Source: Parcubacteria group bacterium
GTDB lineage: Bacteria > Patescibacteriota > Minisyncoccia > Phycocordibacterales > CALRHW01
DNA: 30,322 nt
Assembly: GCA_943359555.1 (NCBI GenBank)
Contig: CALRHW010000003.1
Location: 1 to 30,322, forward strand
Direction of reading: 5' to 3'
This document shows positions 23,210 to 29,868 of the stretch, piece by piece. The position numbers were made by a program, and so were the translations under genes. Numbering within the stretch: position 1 is the stretch's first letter; each line of letters starts with the position of its first letter. The notes under the pieces were generated by a model that did no database searches, was not told the origin of the DNA, and saw only the letters and a list, made by a program, of their open reading frames with translations.

Positions 23210-23995
23210 TCACATGAGCTTGGTTTTTGCAATTAAATGAATTTCCACTGTCTTTATGGCTTCTATCGCGTTTGCGAAATCTTTTGGATAAGGTGCTGTA
23301 GCAGAAATTTCCGCACCGAGAGCGTCTTTAAATTTAATTGCGCGGGCATGCAGAGCGAGGCGAGTAAAGCCGAGCATTGGCGGACGTTTTGGTGCGTAGA
23401 GTTTGTCGCATACGACTGGGTGATTTATAGCTTTCAAATGCACTCGTATCTGATGTGTGCGACCTGTGTGAGGTTTAGCTTCTAAAAAAGTAACGCCTTC
23501 TTCGCTCGCACGCCCGTCTCCTGGCACCTGTCCGCGCGCAAGTACGCGATAATCTGTAATCGCCTCACGAAGTTCACCGCGTGCAAATCTTTGCGCAGAC
23601 CACATACGAAAATCTTTTCTACTTCGTCCAATAGGTCGGTCTATTACATCCGCGTCTTTTTTTACTACTCCATACACAAAAGCGTGATAAGTTTTTTCTA
23701 CTTCACGTTCTTGAAAATGTGCTTTGAGATGCAAAAACGCCGGCTGATTTAGAGCTATAACCATTGCACCAGAAGTATCGCGGTCAATACGATGAACAAT
23801 TCCAGGGCGTTTTATTACTTCTCCGTTTGAAAGATTGATGGGCTCGCCAACGTCTGCTGTCCTCGGATATTTTTTCAAAACCCAGTCGGTGACATTTGGC
23901 TCAGCGGTCTTTCCATCATAGTGAACAACAAGCCCCGCGGGCTTGTTGATAATGACATAATTTTTATTTTCAAACAAAAGTTCCATTTCTATCAT
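23210..23995 (-). CDS. RluA/RluD-family pseudouridine synthase
   Basis: The product has 261 residues. The catalytic motif is HRIDRDTSGAMVIA (Asp in RIDRDTSG), with NKPAGLVVH, EKTYHAFVYGVV, the second signature KPHTGRTHQIRVHL and a C-terminal domain. There is no N-terminal S4 domain, unlike full RluD (about 320 residues). The target is rRNA or tRNA uridines; which ones is not determined. The start codon overlaps the coiled-coil gene's stop as ATGA, so the two are probably translationally coupled. Confidence 0.92.
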   Translation of the reverse strand: MIEMELLFENKNYVIINKPAGLVVHYDGKTAEPNVTDWVLKKYPRTADVGEPINLSNGEVIKRPGIVHRIDRDTSGAMVIALNQPAFLHLKAHFQEREVEKTYHAFVYGVVKKDADVIDRPIGRSRKDFRMWSAQRFARGELREAITDYRVLARGQVPGDGRASEEGVTFLEAKPHTGRTHQIRVHLKAINHPVVCDKLYAPKRPPMLGFTRLALHARAIKFKDALGAEISATAPYPKDFANAIEAIKTVEIHLIAKTKLM

Positions 23996-24279
23996 TTTTT
24001 CTTTAATGCTTCTTCTAATTTTCTTTTTGCTTCTTCCATTGATCGCTTTATTGTGCTTTCTGTTCCTTTGGCTGTTGTAATTTTAGATGTAATTATATTT
24101 TTTTTAGAAATAAGTTCTCGTTTTTGTGTTTCTGATGTACGCTTTTCGTTTTCTATTTCTTTTAGATCCTTTTCAATTTCGCTCAAATCCTTATTAATCT
24201 CTTCTAATTCCCTTTCGTGCTTCTTTATCTCATCTTGAATTCGATGATGATCTCTAGTTAATGCGTCTAAATCACTCAT
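23992..24279 (-). CDS. Small coiled-coil protein, unknown function
   Basis: The product has 95 residues, almost all charged heptads (Glu, Lys, Ile, Leu) from about residue 10 to the end, interrupted near IITSKITTAKGTEST. This is a helical hairpin-like coiled coil, soluble, with no Cys or Trp. Low complexity prevents a family call. The stop overlaps the pseudouridine synthase start (ATGA). A -10 element lies 6 bases before its ATG, so it leads the coiled-coil/pseudouridine synthase/rplS row. Confidence 0.65.
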   Translation of the reverse strand: MSDLDALTRDHHRIQDEIKKHERELEEINKDLSEIEKDLKEIENEKRTSETQKRELISKKNIITSKITTAKGTESTIKRSMEEAKRKLEEALKKK

Positions 24280-24285
24280 AATAAT

Positions 24286-24291
24286 AATGTA
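24286..24291 (-). promoter_or_regulatory. -10 element (TACATT) for the coiled-coil gene (leaderless)
   Basis: The hexamer ends 6 bases before the ATG at 24279 on the minus strand. Confidence 0.4.
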
Positions 24292-24383
24292 TTAAATCCT
24301 ATAATTTTGTATTATAGCATATCGGTCGTATAAACTTGGAAAAATGTCTAATATGGGTTATCCTTTTAAATGTTGGCGAATGC

Positions 24384-24410
24384 GCGCGATTAGCTGTCTT
24401 GGTAGAAATT
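24384..24410 (+). pseudogene. Partial copy of the 5' part of tRNA-Val
   Basis: GCGCGATTAGCT (24384-24395) is identical to the first 12 bases of tRNA-Val at 24439, and TTGGTAGA follows at the same relative place in both. The rest diverges and there is no anticodon or T-arm. It lies 55 bases before the intact tRNA. It looks like a fragment left by a duplication or recombination event at the tRNA gene. Confidence 0.55.
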
Positions 24411-24438
24411 CAGCGACGCATTTTTGAAAAAGTAATAT

Positions 24439-24514
24439 GCGCGATTAGCTCAGTTGGTAGAGCAGCTCCTTTACACGGAGAAGGTCGGGGGTTCAAGTCC
24501 CTCATCGCGCACCA
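24439..24514 (+). tRNA. tRNA-Val (TAC)
   Basis: Acceptor GCGCGAT/ATCGCGC, D-arm with AGCTCAGTTGGTAGAGC, anticodon arm CTCCT-TTACACG-GAG with anticodon TAC, T-loop TTCAAGT, and encoded CCA at the end (24512-24514). All conserved positions are normal. Confidence 0.97.
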
Positions 24515-24840
24515 AAACAGAACTAGACAGTTTTTTTGAAGCAGAAATGCGGGACGCGCGGAGCGCGTGGTGGCTCTAAACTAAACTGAAAAGTTTGGTT
24601 GATGAAAATAGAGGAAAAATTAACCTTATAGAGATCAATAGTTGGAAAATGAAAATAAAAAAGGACATATAATACAAATCGCCACGAAGCGTGGCGATTT
24701 GCGAATGACCTCATCATACTAACAAAACCAGGGTAAAAGTCAAGTAAAATATGGATAGTATTTTGTTAATGATATACTACCTATAACCCAAAGGGTTGTC
24801 CGAGGCGAATGGCAATGTTAGAGCACCGAGATGAAATATT
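24515..24840. other. Intergenic region between tRNA-Val and tRNA-Arg with three hairpins
   Basis: No gene was found. It holds ACGCGC/GCGCGT with a 3-base loop (24554-24568), AACTAAACT/AGTTTGGTT closed by a GAAA tetraloop (24579-24600), and a perfect 11-base stem CAAATCGCCAC/GTGGCGATTTG (24675-24701). A TATAAT at 24668-24673 precedes the last, but its expected start would fall inside the stem. A TATACT near 24773 may serve tRNA-Arg. An untested non-coding RNA between the tRNAs is possible. Confidence 0.4.
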
Positions 24841-24912
24841 CCTTCCGTAGCTCAATGGATAGAGCAGCGCTCTTCTAAGGCGTTGATGTAGGTTCGATTC
24901 CTGCCGGGAGGA
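24841..24912 (+). tRNA. tRNA-Arg (TCT)
   Basis: Acceptor CCTTCCG/CGGGAGG, D-arm AGCTCAATGGATAGAGC, anticodon arm GCGCT-CTTCTAA-GGCGT with anticodon TCT, T-arm GTAGG-TTCGATT-CCTGC, discriminator A. CCA is not encoded (the bases are CAA). It is convergent with the pilus operon, whose last stop is 25 bases away. Confidence 0.95.
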
Positions 24913-24937
24913 CAAGAAAAAACTGAGGAGAAAAAAC

Positions 24938-25261
24938 TTAAAGAGATGGGTCAGGAGTAATGCTCGTCTGACGCTCTAGCTCGCCGAGTCGCGCTTTTTT
25001 TGCTTCAAAACGAGCGACTGTGTCATCAAGAAATTTTTTGTCTATCACTTGATTTACGGAAGTATTTTGTTGTCCAGAAGTAAAAATCTCTCCTCTATTT
25101 ATTTTGAAAAATAAATATCCGCTAAAACCCGCAAGCAAAAATGCTAAACCAGTAAAAGAAAAAACAATTATCTTCCAATCACGTTTTGAATCAAAAGGCA
25201 TGTGGCTGTTTGATTTTTTGAAAGAAAGTTTTTTGAAAAAATTTGAAATAGATTTTGGCAT
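24938..25261 (-). CDS. Single-pass membrane protein, last gene of the pilus operon
   Basis: The product has 107 residues: a basic N-terminus, one transmembrane helix about 30-51 (IIVFSFTGLAFLLAGFSGYLFF), then a helical, charged tail outside (KKFLDDTVARFEAKKARLGELE). It starts 3 bases after the pilO stop, so it belongs to the same operon. The position after pilO is where pilP stands in Proteobacteria, but there is no lipobox and no PilP homology domain. The topology fits an inner-membrane partner of PilN/PilO. No family was recognised. Confidence 0.68.
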   Translation of the reverse strand: MPKSISNFFKKLSFKKSNSHMPFDSKRDWKIIVFSFTGLAFLLAGFSGYLFFKINRGEIFTSGQQNTSVNQVIDKKFLDDTVARFEAKKARLGELERQTSITPDPSL

Positions 25262-25264
25262 AAA

Positions 25265-25882
25265 TTATTGTAAAGTTAGGACACTCATTTCAATGGTAGC
25301 GTTCCAAACTGGAGCGACTACGGTTTTAGCTGTGGCTGTTTTTTTGCCGACGTCGCTTGCACCCGCGCTAGCACTACCGCTCGCACCCGCATTAGCAAAA
25401 AATTGTGAAACAGATGATGCACTCGTCACATCTACTTTTGAAAGCGCCACTTTATATGGTAGATTTTCTATGTATGAAATGAAACGATTTACATTACTCC
25501 ACGAACCGCGTGCTTCAAAACGCATTTTAAGCATCGCGTTTTCACCAACGCCGTCACCTAGACCTACCCCCACAGTGCCAATGGTCACCACAACACCAGT
25601 TTTTCTGCCAGAGTCTTCTACCATTTCAATAAATGGCACGACTTCATTTTTGTGAAGAAAATATAAACCAACCTCAGCGATTTTATCTTTTTGTTCTTCT
25701 ACTACCCCATCACTTTGTGTACGTGTTGATTCGCTTTGTGCATAAGTATCTATTTCTTGCGACAAAAGAAACGCGTTTTCATTTTTACTTTCAATAACAG
25801 AAAAAAGAAAATAATATCCGCCAAGTGCAAAAAGCAAAATAAATATTGCTAGTAATAAAATGTGTTTGTTTGACAGTGTCAT
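25265..25882 (-). CDS. pilO: Type IV pilus inner-membrane protein PilO-like
   Basis: The product has 205 residues from the ATG at 25882. One N-terminal transmembrane helix (about 7-27, ILLLAIFILLFALGGYYFLF) is followed by a coiled segment and a ferredoxin-like domain (FIEMVEDSGRKTGVVVTIGTV ... NVNRFISYIENLPYKVALSKVDV). This is the PilO layout, with the family's 'ENLPY' block. An Ala/Gly/Ser-rich low-complexity stretch (FANAGASGSASAGASDVGKK) interrupts the C-terminal domain and may be a loop. PilO pairs with PilN to align the pilus machine. It starts 4 bases after the pilN stop. Confidence 0.82.
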   Translation of the reverse strand: MTLSNKHILLLAIFILLFALGGYYFLFSVIESKNENAFLLSQEIDTYAQSESTRTQSDGVVEEQKDKIAEVGLYFLHKNEVVPFIEMVEDSGRKTGVVVTIGTVGVGLGDGVGENAMLKMRFEARGSWSNVNRFISYIENLPYKVALSKVDVTSASSVSQFFANAGASGSASAGASDVGKKTATAKTVVAPVWNATIEMSVLTLQ

Positions 25883-25886
25883 ATTT

Positions 25887-26435
25887 TTAAAATGATCCAG
25901 AAATCTGCATAGAAAAAGCAATGTCTTTATTTTTTGCAAAATTAGAAATAGGAAGATCTACATTTTTAAATATACTATTGCTTTGTATTTGAGATGAAAA
26001 AGTGGTCAAACTCTCTCTGTTTTTGGCTATGCCAGATACTACTATTTTACCATCTTCCGCTCCCGCAACACCTCTCTCAAAAGACACGTTCTGTATTCTA
26101 ATGTCTGACGATTTATTTTTTGTTATCAACCCAAGGACGTTTTGAACCGAATCCTCGCTCGCGTCTGGCTGTAAAAGTAAGAGTTGCGTTTTTGTGTCTT
26201 TCAAAATAGTACCAGAAGTATTTTTTGTGTTTTGCAACTCGCTTACAGCACGAGCTTTTTGTGCTTCTGTCGCGATACCCGCCAATTTTACATTTGAAAT
26301 AATAAAAGACGGAACTAAAAATCCTGCAGACAAAACCACGACGACGACAAAAGCAAAAATCGCCACCGTCGTCAAACGATATTTATATTCCTTCGCCAAA
26401 TTCGCGAGTTTTGTTTGTGATAAAAGATTTGTCAT
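25887..26435 (-). CDS. pilN: Type IV pilus protein PilN-like
   Basis: The product has 182 residues: a short cytoplasmic N-terminus (MTNLLSQTKLANLAKEYKYR), one helix about 21-45, a coiled segment and a C-terminal ferredoxin-like domain (SFERGVAGAEDGKIVVSGIAKNRESLTTF). In PilN the N-terminal peptide binds PilM. The canonical INLLP motif is only partly kept, as TNLLS. Its start codon overlaps the pilM stop (26432-26435, ATGA-type). Called from layout and neighbours as much as from sequence. Confidence 0.8.
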   Translation of the reverse strand: MTNLLSQTKLANLAKEYKYRLTTVAIFAFVVVVVLSAGFLVPSFIISNVKLAGIATEAQKARAVSELQNTKNTSGTILKDTKTQLLLLQPDASEDSVQNVLGLITKNKSSDIRIQNVSFERGVAGAEDGKIVVSGIAKNRESLTTFSSQIQSNSIFKNVDLPISNFAKNKDIAFSMQISGSF

Positions 26436-27385
26436 AAAATTTTTTGTGATGTCTGAGGTAAGGAAAGTCCTACAACCGAAGCAAAACCCAAAGAATCCTT
26501 ATATGAAATATCTGGAACATATTTATCTAGCACAAAAACATTTTTCCAGACGTTTACAACCTCAACTGGAATACCTAAACTATTCCAAATATGCTCTTTT
26601 AGACCCTCTTTACCCGCACCTTCACCACACAAAAGAATCCTATTTATTTTTATACTATTTTTTTCTCCGTGAGCGCGCCAATATATTTTACTTATCTCTT
26701 CGGTAAGCTCTGGTAAAGTCTCTGCGGTAATCACCATCGTGGAGGTAAAAGATATTGCGCCAGCATTTGTGATATAAAAACCTGTTTTATTTTTTTCTAA
26801 ATTTAAAATTAGATATGAGTCCTTGTCGTCTTTATCGGTAACAGCTCTGGCGATAGCTTGCGACTCAAGCTCAAAGGCAATTACCGTCAGACCTGCTTCT
26901 GTAAAAAGTGACATATATGTCTCAATGACTTTTTTAGGAACTACGTGCACAGCAACATCTATATGCGTGGCGTCTTCTGGTGTAGGTATTACCACAAAAT
27001 CAAATTCTACATCAGCAACAGACACAGGAGCATTTTCCTCTATAGTAAATTCCACACTACTTCTCATCTCATCTGGTTCTACGACTGGTATCTGTGTGCG
27101 AAAAACGAAAGCCTTTTCTTCAGGCAATGTAACTTTTACAAAACGCAGGCCGTATTCTTTTTTTATACTTTTAAGAGCTTCAATGATTTGCTCGGGCTTG
27201 TGTATATATCCAGCATCAAGAGCGCCAGAAGGTATGACGTGTTGTGAATAATCCCCGACGACAAAACTACCCTCGTGACTGCGTAATTCTATAAAACGCA
27301 AGCTTGTGTCTGAAACAGATAAAGCAACAAAGGGCATTTCCAAAAACTTTGGCGGAGGAAAAAAGTCAAAGAAATTTTTACTCAT
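26432..27385 (-). CDS. pilM: Type IV pilus assembly protein PilM
   Basis: The product has 317 residues of the actin-like ATPase fold: VALSVSDTSLRFIELRSHEG (phosphate-1 region), VTLPEEKAFVFRTQIPV, EFTIEENAPVSVADVEFDFVVI, ELESQAIARAV, LILNLEKNKTGFYI (phosphate-2) and ILLCGEGAGKEGLKEHI (adenosine loop). PilM sits in the cytoplasm, binds PilN and links the pilus platform to the motor. It leads the operon pilM-pilN-pilO-unknown. The pilus ATPases, platform and pilins are not in this window. Confidence 0.93.
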   Translation of the reverse strand: MSKNFFDFFPPPKFLEMPFVALSVSDTSLRFIELRSHEGSFVVGDYSQHVIPSGALDAGYIHKPEQIIEALKSIKKEYGLRFVKVTLPEEKAFVFRTQIPVVEPDEMRSSVEFTIEENAPVSVADVEFDFVVIPTPEDATHIDVAVHVVPKKVIETYMSLFTEAGLTVIAFELESQAIARAVTDKDDKDSYLILNLEKNKTGFYITNAGAISFTSTMVITAETLPELTEEISKIYWRAHGEKNSIKINRILLCGEGAGKEGLKEHIWNSLGIPVEVVNVWKNVFVLDKYVPDISYKDSLGFASVVGLSLPQTSQKIL

Positions 27386-27394
27386 GTGAGCTTA

Positions 27395-27400
27395 ATTATA
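27395..27400 (-). promoter_or_regulatory. -10 element (TATAAT) for the pilus operon
   Basis: A perfect TATAAT on the minus strand ends 9 bases before the pilM ATG; no ribosome binding site lies between them. The leader would be about 2-3 bases. Confidence 0.5.
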
Positions 27401-27410
27401 TACTATTCTT

Positions 27411-27737
27411 TTATCGCGCAGAAGTTCCTGCTGGTATTGACGTAGATGGTTCTAGAAGTGAAAACTCTGTATCGGTAGAAAGTGCAAGTAACATACCATT
27501 ACTTTCTAAACCTTTTATCATGCGAGGTTCAAGATTGGTAATAAATGTGCAGGTCTTGCCGACAAGCACGCTCGCGTCAGGAAAATGTAGCGCGATACCA
27601 GAAATGATTTGTCGCGGGTTCTCTTCTGCAAAATCTACGATAAGACGCAGGAGCTTGTCTGTCTCTGGCACTTTTTCTGCCGACATTATTTTCCCTGCTT
27701 TTATTTCTACTTTTTTGAAATCGTCTATTGTAATCAT
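27411..27737 (-). CDS. Stand-alone tRNA-binding protein (MetRS C-terminal / Trbp111 type)
   Basis: The product has 108 residues, one OB-fold: IKAGKIMSAEKVPETDKLLRL, RQIISGIALHFPDASVLVGK, FITNLEPRMIKGLESNGMLLA. This matches the C-terminal domain of MetRS and free Trbp111/CsaA-like proteins, which bind the outside corner of tRNA as dimers. No MetRS catalytic part is nearby, so it is free-standing. It overlaps the end of ruvX by 4 bases and is coupled to it. Its link to ruvX is probably only operon history. Confidence 0.88.
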   Translation of the reverse strand: MITIDDFKKVEIKAGKIMSAEKVPETDKLLRLIVDFAEENPRQIISGIALHFPDASVLVGKTCTFITNLEPRMIKGLESNGMLLALSTDTEFSLLEPSTSIPAGTSAR

Positions 27738-28213
27738 ATATTGTCGCGTTTATCTAAAAAGCTTTTTAAAATAAGTGCTGCGGCGGAAGCGTCTAGTTTA
27801 TCATTTTTTGTGACGCGTCTGCTCGGCATCGCTCCTGTGCTTTCCATGACGCGACTCATATCACGATCAGGTCGGCGAAACTCCGTGCGCTCTGCGTGCA
27901 CACTCGTCATAAATTCTGGCTCCAAATGAATCGCGACTGCTCTTTCGGTGGTATAAATTTCTGCAGAAATCGCCTGCACAAAAGTATTTATAGCATTCAT
28001 TATAGGATTATCTTTTCCAGAATAATCTTTTGATTCCCCTATCACAATGTCCGTCACAGTTTTGTCTTCGCAGATTTTTTTTATTTGCGCTACGAGATCG
28101 CCCAGATTTTTTTTATTCTCAATTACAGAATATGGCAAAGCAAAAGTATTGCTTTCGTCTGAAAGGGCGATGCCTATACGTTTACTTCCATAATCAATTC
28201 CCAAATATCTCAT
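27734..28213 (-). CDS. ruvX: Putative pre-16S rRNA nuclease / Holliday junction resolvase YqgF
   Basis: The product has 159 residues. The RNase H-like start MRYLGIDYGSKRIGIALSD (catalytic D7), the VIGESKDYSGKDNP strand with a Glu, and the C-terminal DKLDASAAALIL with the last Asp define YqgF. Between them the usual DERxT/S motif reads EPEFMTS and there is a longer linker (RRPDRDMSRVMESTGAMPSR). YqgF trims the 16S rRNA 5' end in E. coli. It leads a two-gene unit with the tRNA-binding protein and is probably leaderless. Confidence 0.9.
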   Translation of the reverse strand: MRYLGIDYGSKRIGIALSDESNTFALPYSVIENKKNLGDLVAQIKKICEDKTVTDIVIGESKDYSGKDNPIMNAINTFVQAISAEIYTTERAVAIHLEPEFMTSVHAERTEFRRPDRDMSRVMESTGAMPSRRVTKNDKLDASAAALILKSFLDKRDNI

Positions 28214-28219
28214 GACTTT

Positions 28220-28225
28220 AATATA
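28220..28225 (-). promoter_or_regulatory. -10 element (TATATT) for ruvX (leaderless)
   Basis: The hexamer ends 6 bases before the ATG at 28213 on the minus strand. It is divergent from, and 14 bases away from, the -10 of the DUF5652 gene. Confidence 0.5.
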
Positions 28226-28239
28226 TCAGACTTTTTTGC

Positions 28240-28245
28240 TATTAT
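28240..28245 (+). promoter_or_regulatory. -10 element (TATTAT) for the DUF5652 gene (leaderless)
   Basis: The hexamer ends 6 bases before the ATG at 28252. Confidence 0.5.
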
Positions 28246-28251
28246 TGATAT

Positions 28252-28494
28252 ATGTTTGAGCAAAATATACAAAATGTGCAGGTTTTTTTACAAAATCATC
28301 AGTTGCTTGCTGTGACATTGATGGCGTGGTCTCTTGCGTGGAAAGGTCTTGCTCTCTGGAAAGCTGGGCGACTTTCTCACAAAAAGTGGTTTGTGATTAT
28401 TTTAGTAATCAACACTGTGGGAATTTTAGACATTATATACTTGTATTTCGTCGCGAAAAAATATACAGTGTTGTCTGAAACCGACGAAAAGTAA
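28252..28494 (+). CDS. DUF5652-family small membrane protein
   Basis: The product has 80 residues with two transmembrane helices: about 17-35 (LLAVTLMAWSLAWKGLALWKA) and 46-67 (FVIILVINTVGILDIIYLYFVAKK), separated by a basic loop GRLSHKKW. The W-ALWKA...KKWFVIILVINTVGILDIIYL pattern is that of DUF5652, a family I know mainly from Patescibacteria. Its function is unknown. Transcribed alone, divergent from ruvX, with tRNA-Ser downstream. Confidence 0.85.
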   Translation: MFEQNIQNVQVFLQNHQLLAVTLMAWSLAWKGLALWKAGRLSHKKWFVIILVINTVGILDIIYLYFVAKKYTVLSETDEK

Positions 28495-28532
28495 AGAATC
28501 AATAGACCGGCCGCTCGTGTGAGTGACCAAAA

Positions 28533-28619
28533 GGAGGAGTGGCAGAGTGGTCGAATGCACTAGTCTTGAAAACTAGAGGGCTCGTAAGGGTCCCGTGAGT
28601 TCGAATCTCACCTCCTCCG
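28533..28619 (+). tRNA. tRNA-Ser (TGA)
   Basis: Acceptor GGAGGAG/CTCCTCC, anticodon arm CTAGT-CTTGAAA-ACTAG with anticodon TGA, long variable arm (AGGGCTCGTAAGGGTCCC region), T-arm GTGAG-TTCGAAT-CTCAC, discriminator G. CCA is not encoded. Confidence 0.96.
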
Positions 28620-28631
28620 CAATAACTGTGC

Positions 28632-28637
28632 TACAAT
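28632..28637 (+). promoter_or_regulatory. -10 element (TACAAT) for the YgjV-like gene (leaderless, GTG start)
   Basis: The hexamer ends 7 bases before the GTG at 28645. It begins 13 bases after the tRNA-Ser 3' end. Confidence 0.5.
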
Positions 28638-28644
28638 TTAAATT

Positions 28645-29169
28645 GTGGATCAAATACTCATCCAAGGAATAGGTTTTTTGGCTCTCTTTTTTGTAATTTT
28701 TTCATTCCAAAAGCAAAAGAGAGTGCCTTTATTACTCATTATGTTTATTGGTTTGCTGTTATTTGTTATACATTTTTATTTGCTCAATGCATACACAGGG
28801 GCAATCATGAATCTAATTGAAGCTGGGATTGTATTTGTATCATTTAAAAAAGAGACAAGTGCGTGGGCAAAGCATAATTTTTGGATTTATATTTTTGTAT
28901 GTTTATACATTTTAGCTGGAATGCTCACGCTAAAAACTGCTTCAGATGTTCTTCCGATTGCAGCTCAGATATTTGGTGGAATTGCAGTATGGCAAAATAA
29001 TCCTCGATCAATCAGATTTCTAATGCTCATCCCTCGTCCCCTATGGTTTATTTATAATCTTTTTGTTGGTTCTTATGCTGGCATGATTGCCGAAGTGTTT
29101 ATTTTTACATCAGTGTTAGTTGGTATTATAAGATTTGACATCTTACGTCAAGTCAAGAAACCTATATAA
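28645..29169 (+). CDS. YgjV-like inner membrane protein
   Basis: The product has 174 residues with about six hydrophobic helices and almost no loops. IQGIGFLALFFVIFSFQKQKR at the start, the HFYLLNAYTGAIMNLIEAGI block and RFLMLIPRPLWFIYNLFVGSY near the end match the YgjV/Imp-YgjV family layout (GAI-N...R; P..W..YN...GS). Its function is unknown. Starts with GTG. Transcribed alone, downstream of tRNA-Ser. Confidence 0.8.
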   Translation: MDQILIQGIGFLALFFVIFSFQKQKRVPLLLIMFIGLLLFVIHFYLLNAYTGAIMNLIEAGIVFVSFKKETSAWAKHNFWIYIFVCLYILAGMLTLKTASDVLPIAAQIFGGIAVWQNNPRSIRFLMLIPRPLWFIYNLFVGSYAGMIAEVFIFTSVLVGIIRFDILRQVKKPI

Positions 29170-29455
29170 TAGGTTCTAACAACCTCAACAGTCGCCCGCC
29201 AAAAATTGAGAATCGTAATCGGAAGATTTGTATATGTCGCAATGAGACCAGCAGAGATATATCGCACCGAGATATTTTTTATATTGAAAGTATATCAAAT
29301 ATTTAATGTACTTAATTTACGGAAGGTAAGATAGAAAAAAGAAGGAATGAGTCTGACTCACTTTACCAGTCTCAACCGCTTCTCTAGGGGGACTAGCGCT
29401 AAAACGCCACTGTGCTACTCTATTCATATAGGTTTTTAATAATTAATCAAAAAAT
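29170..29455. other. Intergenic region before the SWIB gene
   Basis: No gene or tRNA could be found on either strand. It contains a short palindrome GAGTC-T-GACTC (near 29349-29359) and a GC-rich block near 29385-29412 (GGGGGACTAGCGC) that stands out from the AT-rich surroundings. It may hold the SWIB promoter (near CTATTCATATAGG, 29420-29433). No known RNA family was recognised. Confidence 0.4.
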
Positions 29456-29710
29456 ATGGCAAAACCAAATTCAGCGTTTATGAAACCCCTCAATGTCAGC
29501 CCAGAGTTGGCGGCCGTTGTGGGAAAAGGACCAATGCCTCGTTCAGAGGTTGTGAAGGCTTTGTGGGTATACATTAAGAAAAATAATCTTCAGGATCCAA
29601 AGGCAAAGCGAAACATCGTTGCAGACCCAGCTTTGAAAGTTGTTTTCGGAGGAAAGGCGGTTGTGGATATGTTTGAAATGACAAAACTCGTTTCAAAGCA
29701 TCTTTCATAA
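29456..29710 (+). CDS. SWIB/MDM2-domain protein
   Basis: The product has 84 residues, entirely one SWIB domain: MKPLNVSPELAAVVGKGPMPRSEVVKALWVYIKKN (residues 9-43), NLQDPKAKRNIVADPALKVVFG, and MFEMTKLVSKHL. SWIB domains are typical of eukaryotic chromatin remodelling subunits and also occur in Chlamydia and several reduced bacteria, where a role with the nucleoid is suspected. The short leader lacks a ribosome binding site. It is followed after 25 bases by a perfect palindromic terminator. Confidence 0.93.
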   Translation: MAKPNSAFMKPLNVSPELAAVVGKGPMPRSEVVKALWVYIKKNNLQDPKAKRNIVADPALKVVFGGKAVVDMFEMTKLVSKHLS

Positions 29711-29735
29711 GGTTTTTACAGTGATTCTAAAATAG

Positions 29736-29799
29736 AGTAAATAAAACAAAAGAGTGTTTGGACTGTGCACAGTCCAAACACTCTTTTGTTTTATTTACT
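29736..29799. terminator. Perfect 64-base palindrome, bidirectional terminator of the SWIB gene
   Basis: The 32-base arms (29736-29767 and 29768-29799) are exactly complementary, with no mismatch and no separate loop; the centre is GTGCAC. The outer part is A-rich then T-rich (CAAAAGAG / CTCTTTTG, then TTTTATTT), so transcripts from either side end in a U-tract. As an intrinsic terminator it is much longer than needed. Confidence 0.85.
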
Positions 29800-29868
29800 A
29801 TGCTTTAGTTCAAACTAATATGCTAAACTTATAAAAGTCACAAATTATCAATTTTAAACAAATTATTT

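Noticed and set aside
24668..24701. TATAAT followed by a perfect hairpin, as a promoter of a small RNA
   Set aside because: The expected start would fall inside the first arm of the hairpin and no good -35 was found.
24786..24836. tRNA-like stretch just before tRNA-Arg (AGAGCACC preceded by AATGGCAATG)
   Set aside because: No acceptor stem, anticodon arm or T-arm can be built; similarity is limited to D-arm-like bases.
29345..29430. Possible structured RNA or tRNA before the SWIB gene
   Set aside because: Neither strand gives a cloverleaf, and no tmRNA, SRP, 6S or RNase P signature was recognised.
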